From contig JAJXVP010000087.1 in NCBI GenBank assembly GCA_021782055.1, forward strand, positions 1 through 10,020: a DNA stretch of 10,020 nucleotides. Direction: 5' to 3'. Positions 6,285 to 10,020 of the stretch are shown piece by piece. Within the stretch, counting starts at the first letter, position 1. The number at the start of each line of letters is the position of its first letter. Source of the stretch: a bacterium (lineage in GTDB: Bacteria; Spirochaetota; Spirochaetia; JABEVK01). The notes beneath the pieces were generated by a model, which ran no database searches, was not told the DNA's origin, and worked only from the letters and a program-made list of their open reading frames with translations. The position numbers and the translations under genes are program-made.

Positions 6285-8461
6285 GGCTTTTACCGCGTCG
6301 ATTTCATCGAACCTCCCGTCCGTTTAAAGCGGTGGAAGGGGCAGGCCTAGGATTGCTTGCGGCTCTTGTAGCGATTCTTGTTTTAGCTGGTGGTGTTCTC
6401 GGAACCTTAGAAAGTTCCACTTGGGATTGGCGGGTAGCACTGTTTGCTCGGCCCTCTGCCAAAACAGCATCGATCAAATATGTGGAATTGGATCAAGCCA
6501 GTCTGGATTGGGGCAAAACCAATAATGCCTGGTCATGGCCCTGGCCTCGTGAGGTTTATGCCTATTTGTTAAAATATTTGGATAGAACCTCGACTAAAGC
6601 GGTAGTCTTTGACGTGATTTTTTCGGAACCTTCGGTGTATTCCCAGGATGATGATCAAAGCCTTGTCGATGCCGTGAAATCTACGCCCCGGTTTGTCGGG
6701 GCCTTTCAAACGGGGAACGTTCAAAGTGGTTTTCAAGCCCATACCTGGCCGAAGGCCTTGCCTCCGCCTCCATGGAATCTGAAGGGACCTCCTTTGCCGG
6801 CAGATTTGCACGAAAGTCTTGCCTCCTTTCCCATCCCTAGCCTTGGTGCCGTTGTGTCCGCACTCGGCGATACCAAAGGTCTGCCGGACGACGACAGTAT
6901 CTACCGTCGCGTTGGCTTATTCTGGAGTTTTGACGGCCATGCTGTGCCCTCGTTGGCTATGGCGGCTTATTTGGTAGCGCATCCCGGGACTACTTTACGT
7001 TTTCAGCCGGGAACTTTAACGCTAAGGAACCCCGGCGGGGCTACGGAGCGAATCCCGCTCGACAGTCAGGGGCGAGCTTTGCTCACCTACCGGGGAACTT
7101 GGCTCCAGCGAGCCTCCGAGCGCTTTCCCTTATGGAAACTGATTCGTTCGGAACTGCAAATAGAAGCAGGTCAAAAACCCGAAGTCGACCCCGCAGTCTT
7201 TAAGAATTCGTATGTCTTTTTGGGGTTTACCGCTTTGGGCCTTTATGATTTGAAACCCTCCCCCCTCGAGAATCAAACCCCCGGGGTGTATATTCATGGT
7301 ACAGCCTTAGATAACCTCTTGACTGGCGATTTTAAAGCTCCTGCTTCGTTCGTGGTGACCATGGCCTACCTGCTTGCTTTAGGTTTGTTAGCAGGTGTGG
7401 GCATCCGTCTTTGTCGCAATGCCTTTCAGACACTATTCACCTACGCTGTTCTGCTACTTTTACCCGTGGTGGCCGCTTTTGCCCTCTACCTCGCCGGGGT
7501 GTGGCTGGTGTTAGTTGTCCCCTTTGGGGAGGTCCTTTTTGTACTGCTTGCGGGAACAGCCTTCAATTATGCCGGGGAAGGGCGTCAGAAACGCTTCATT
7601 AAGGATGCCTTTGCGCAGTACTTAAGTCCTGTGGTTATTGACCGGTTGATCCAAAACCCGGAGTTGTTGCACTTGGGTGGAGAAAAGCGTACGCTTTCAA
7701 TTCTTTTCTCGGATGTGCAGGGCTTTACCAGTATTTCGGAAAAGCTGACACCTGAAGAGTTAACAGCGTTGCTCAACCGCTACTTGTCAGCGGTAACCTC
7801 CGTGATCTATGAAATGGGGGGCACTATCGACAAGTACGAGGGCGACGCCGTAATAGCGTTCTGGAACGCACCCTTAGATTTAAAAGATCATGCTCGCCGG
7901 GCTATTCTGGCGTCGTTAGAATATCAGCGCCGTTTGGAATTTTTGCAGGCAGAGCTAATAGCAATGTCCGGAGGGCAACCGATTAAAGCCCGGATTGGCT
8001 TGAACACGGGCCCTGTTGTTATTGGCAACATGGGGTCACAGCAAAGGTTCAACTATACCTTTTTTGGCGATGCGGGAAACTTAGCTTCGCGCTTGGAAGG
8101 CTTGAACAAACAGTTCGGAACCTATTTGATGGTGTCCGAATACACAAAAAAGGCTGCAGGTGCCGTGCCTGGGGTGGTTTTTCGTGAGCTTTCACGAGTG
8201 GCTGTCGTGGGAAAATCCGAACCAGTTATCGTTTATGAACCCTTGTGGGAGAGCGAGGCGAGCTCAAAAGCCGCAACTTTGGCATGCTTTGACAAGGGGC
8301 GAGAAAAGTTTTACGAAGGGCAGTGGGATGAAGCTTTGGCTTTGATGGAAAGTATTGCGGAGCTTGATCCCCCTGCGGCGAAATATGTCGAAAGACTGCA
8401 ACAGCTGAAGGCTTCGCCACCCCCTTCTTGGAAAGGCGTGTGGCTTGCTACCGAAAAGTGA
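6281..8461 (+). CDS. CHASE2-domain class III adenylate cyclase
   Basis: The 726-residue product is a membrane receptor cyclase that should make cAMP from ATP in response to a signal outside the inner membrane. In order it has TM1 (about 20-42), a periplasmic CHASE2 sensor (about 45-345, with WSWPWPREVYAYLL, FDVIFSEPS and GVYIHGTALDNLL), three membrane helices (about 356-376, 383-405, 407-428), the cyclase domain (about 468-655) and a TPR-like tail (664-710). The catalytic set looks complete: metal ligands Asp478 (FSDVQGFTS) and Asp522 (KYEGDAVIAFW), base-recognition Lys518 and Thr593 (YTFFGD), and Asn600 and Arg604 (GNLASRLEG). Lys/Thr favours ATP over GTP. At 599 a Gly stands where Val is common in such cyclases. 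The ATG overlaps the M48 stop (ATGA, 6281-6284) and has only a weak ribosome site, which suggests translational coupling. The sensed ligand is unknown. Confidence 0.95.
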   Translation: MRLLPRRFHRTSRPFKAVEGAGLGLLAALVAILVLAGGVLGTLESSTWDWRVALFARPSAKTASIKYVELDQASLDWGKTNNAWSWPWPREVYAYLLKYLDRTSTKAVVFDVIFSEPSVYSQDDDQSLVDAVKSTPRFVGAFQTGNVQSGFQAHTWPKALPPPPWNLKGPPLPADLHESLASFPIPSLGAVVSALGDTKGLPDDDSIYRRVGLFWSFDGHAVPSLAMAAYLVAHPGTTLRFQPGTLTLRNPGGATERIPLDSQGRALLTYRGTWLQRASERFPLWKLIRSELQIEAGQKPEVDPAVFKNSYVFLGFTALGLYDLKPSPLENQTPGVYIHGTALDNLLTGDFKAPASFVVTMAYLLALGLLAGVGIRLCRNAFQTLFTYAVLLLLPVVAAFALYLAGVWLVLVVPFGEVLFVLLAGTAFNYAGEGRQKRFIKDAFAQYLSPVVIDRLIQNPELLHLGGEKRTLSILFSDVQGFTSISEKLTPEELTALLNRYLSAVTSVIYEMGGTIDKYEGDAVIAFWNAPLDLKDHARRAILASLEYQRRLEFLQAELIAMSGGQPIKARIGLNTGPVVIGNMGSQQRFNYTFFGDAGNLASRLEGLNKQFGTYLMVSEYTKKAAGAVPGVVFRELSRVAVVGKSEPVIVYEPLWESEASSKAATLACFDKGREKFYEGQWDEALALMESIAELDPPAAKYVERLQQLKASPPPSWKGVWLATEK

Positions 8462-8488
8462 TCGTACTGATCAGTGATCGTACTGAAA
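8457..8488. repeat. 16-bp tandem duplication after the cyclase gene
   Basis: Two adjacent units, 8457-8472 (AGTGATCGTACTGATC) and 8473-8488 (AGTGATCGTACTGAAA), are identical over the first 14 bases. The first unit includes the TGA stop of the cyclase (8459-8461). The junction creates the perfect palindrome ACTGATCAGT (8466-8475). The second unit ends directly before the Shine-Dalgarno of the next gene. Confidence 0.9.
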
Positions 8489-8490
8489 AA

Positions 8491-8497
8491 GGGGAGG
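8491..8497 (+). promoter_or_regulatory. Strong ribosome binding site of the membrane-protein gene
   Basis: GGGGAGG lies seven bases before the ATG at 8505. It decides the start, and because it is strong this gene does not appear to need translational coupling to the cyclase. Confidence 0.75.
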
Positions 8498-8504
8498 ACG
8501 GTTT

Positions 8505-10020
8505 ATGCCGGCGTTAGATTCTTTAGCCCAGCGAAAGCGGGGTGCAGGGGAAGTGAGCCTTGTCTTGGGCTTGGCTTTCCTTCTTTCGTTTTATGTGCAA
8601 TTTATTCTTTTAAACCGCGTGAAAGGGGTTGTTCTTGAACACCTGACCAACTTTGCCGCCAAGGGCCTGCAAAAAGCCGGGTTGATTGGCGTTGTCCTGC
8701 ATTCCTTTAAGGCCTCCGATTGGGCAGTTTTAGGCGGCTTGGTCGCTTTACTGGTCTTTTTAATTGTCAGACAATGGCAAAAACGCACCTTTAGCCATTT
8801 TTTGGCCTTCGTCCTTGAAGACGAAAGACGAGTTGCCGTTTTTCTTATCTTTTTGGTTTTTTTGTTTTTTAAACCGCTGTTAGCCCCTGGTGAGCCCTAT
8901 TTTCAAGATGCACCGTCACATACCTCACGAGCTTGGTTTACCTATTTAAACTTTAAGCAAGGGTATTTTTGGCCGCTGTGGACCAACTATTACCACAACG
9001 GTTTTGCGATGTTCTCGCACTACGGTTTTCTTCTTTATGTTCTGATTGCGGCTTTAAACTTGCTTGTGGGAAATATCTTTCTTTCGACAAAACTTGTGAT
9101 GTTTGCTTTTTGCTTAGGCAACGCGTTTTTGTTTTACGCTTGGGGTAAACGTCTCTTTGGGGATCGTAAGACAGGCTTGTTGTTGGCGCTTCTGATTACG
9201 GGCGGCAACATTTTGCTTTACGAGATTCTTTGGGTTGGTGGGCTTTTCATGCCGCTGGTGCTGTTTGGCTTTGGCTGGGTACTGCTGGCGTTCGAAAAAC
9301 TTTTGGCGGGGGACTGGAAAACCTACCAGGCGGTTTTTGCAGCTTCGTTAGGGGCCAATGTTATGCTGGCTACCCACCTCGGGTACTCATCTCAATTGTT
9401 ATTCTTTTTCTTTTTTTATGTTTTGGGCAGGTTGCTGTTTCACAGGCCGGATGCGTGGGGGCTAACCCTGCGTTTTGCCTTGGGTTGCGTGGTGGCTGGG
9501 GGAGCTCTCTCTGCTTTTGTGTTTCTGCCGACTTTTCTGGATATGAAGGACGTCAACTTCTATAAGCAGTTTCCTTTTGATGACCCCAATACCTACCAGT
9601 TTTGGAAGGTCCCCTTCTTAAAGTTCTTAGTTCCCCGCTTTTATATGTCTGACAACAATTTTGATTACTTAGGTTGGGGGTTGGTGGGGTCTGCAGTCGT
9701 CTATTTCTTGCTGGGCTTGCGCAAGCCAGACTCGTGGTGGTGGTTTGGGCTTTTGCTTATTGCCGTTTCGGTGTTGGTTGCCAACTACGACCGCAATGCA
9801 ATCTTGTTGTATTTAGCGCTGTCGATTTTTGTCACAGCCAGCTTTGCACGACGCTGGACTGCCCGAGACGGAGGTCTGGGACGTTTTACCCTTTTGTTTA
9901 TGATTTTTTTGGCTGACGGGATGATTTTTGGCAACTACAACACCTACAACCAAAATAATGGCTTTGAACAGGCTTTTTACTCACGGTTAACTTCGACACC
10001 TGATGGGAGCCGGTACGGCG
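8505..10020 (+). CDS. Large polytopic membrane protein, GT-C / PTPS-related type (3' end beyond window)
   Basis: The frame from ATG 8505 is open to the window edge (505 codons and one base), so the C-terminus is missing. It is very hydrophobic, rich in Phe and Leu encoded largely by TTT and TTG/CTT, and has about ten or more membrane helices. The first is near 16-37, with others near 73-89, 110-125, 172-190, 193-212, 224-240 and beyond. Between helices is EPYFQDAPSHTSRAWF (130-145) and then WPLWTNYYHNGFAMFSHYG (156-174). This acidic-loop D-x-P-x-H pattern followed by a W...G...YG segment resembles the large membrane proteins with a PTPS-related domain and GT-C glycosyltransferases, which use lipid-linked sugars. 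The assignment is from motif resemblance only; a YfhO-like protein is another possibility. It starts 43 bp after the cyclase, with no promoter or terminator seen between, so it is probably in the same operon. Confidence 0.8.
   Translation, partial: MPALDSLAQRKRGAGEVSLVLGLAFLLSFYVQFILLNRVKGVVLEHLTNFAAKGLQKAGLIGVVLHSFKASDWAVLGGLVALLVFLIVRQWQKRTFSHFLAFVLEDERRVAVFLIFLVFLFFKPLLAPGEPYFQDAPSHTSRAWFTYLNFKQGYFWPLWTNYYHNGFAMFSHYGFLLYVLIAALNLLVGNIFLSTKLVMFAFCLGNAFLFYAWGKRLFGDRKTGLLLALLITGGNILLYEILWVGGLFMPLVLFGFGWVLLAFEKLLAGDWKTYQAVFAASLGANVMLATHLGYSSQLLFFFFFYVLGRLLFHRPDAWGLTLRFALGCVVAGGALSAFVFLPTFLDMKDVNFYKQFPFDDPNTYQFWKVPFLKFLVPRFYMSDNNFDYLGWGLVGSAVVYFLLGLRKPDSWWWFGLLLIAVSVLVANYDRNAILLYLALSIFVTASFARRWTARDGGLGRFTLLFMIFLADGMIFGNYNTYNQNNGFEQAFYSRLTSTPDGSRYG

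Noticed and set aside
9230..9916. Plus-strand open frames in another frame within the last gene
   Set aside because: They are out of frame with the continuous hydrophobic reading frame from 8505 and show no ribosome site or family resemblance.

Overview
The window reads as a stretch of chromosome from a Gram-negative, double-membrane bacterium of roughly balanced base composition. Several products carry export signals (a signal-peptide M16 peptidase, a secreted SH3 protein, a lipoprotein M48 peptidase). CHASE2-type adenylate cyclases and a loose lipobox of the kind seen here are common in spirochaetes, and also occur in deltaproteobacteria. A spirochaete is my best guess, but nothing in the window proves it. 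I see no insertion sequence, phage gene, CRISPR array or rRNA, and intergenic spaces are short.

Layout. Bases 1-68 probably hold the last codons of an upstream + strand gene. An alpha/beta-hydrolase carboxylesterase follows (96-752, +). It runs tail to tail into, and overlaps by 30 bp, a full-length secreted M16 zinc peptidase of the PqqL type (723-3515, -). Upstream of the peptidase on the same strand is a tRNA with anticodon CAT whose acceptor stem fits the minor tRNA-Ile2 rather than tRNA-Met (3666-3739, -), with its own promoter. Divergent from the tRNA is a glutamyl-queuosine tRNA(Asp) synthetase (gluQ, 3824-4798, +).

A + strand operon starts from an extended -10 promoter at 4830-4857. 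It encodes a secreted SH3 protein (4909-5367), a lipoprotein M48 metallopeptidase (5364-6284) and a CHASE2-adenylate cyclase (6281-8461). These three are joined by two 4-bp ATGA stop/start overlaps. After 43 bp comes a large polytopic membrane protein resembling the GT-C / PTPS-related family (8505 to the window end, incomplete). The tight coupling suggests that the envelope SH3 protein and protease work with the periplasmic sensor domain of the cyclase, so that an envelope state would set cAMP output. That link is inference.

The most unusual feature at DNA level is a set of three short tandem duplications (two units of 16-17 bp each) just upstream of three of the gene starts: the esterase, the SH3 gene and the membrane-protein gene. 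The three units do not share a sequence. Two of them begin with AGTGA and include the stop codon, real or probable, of the preceding gene.
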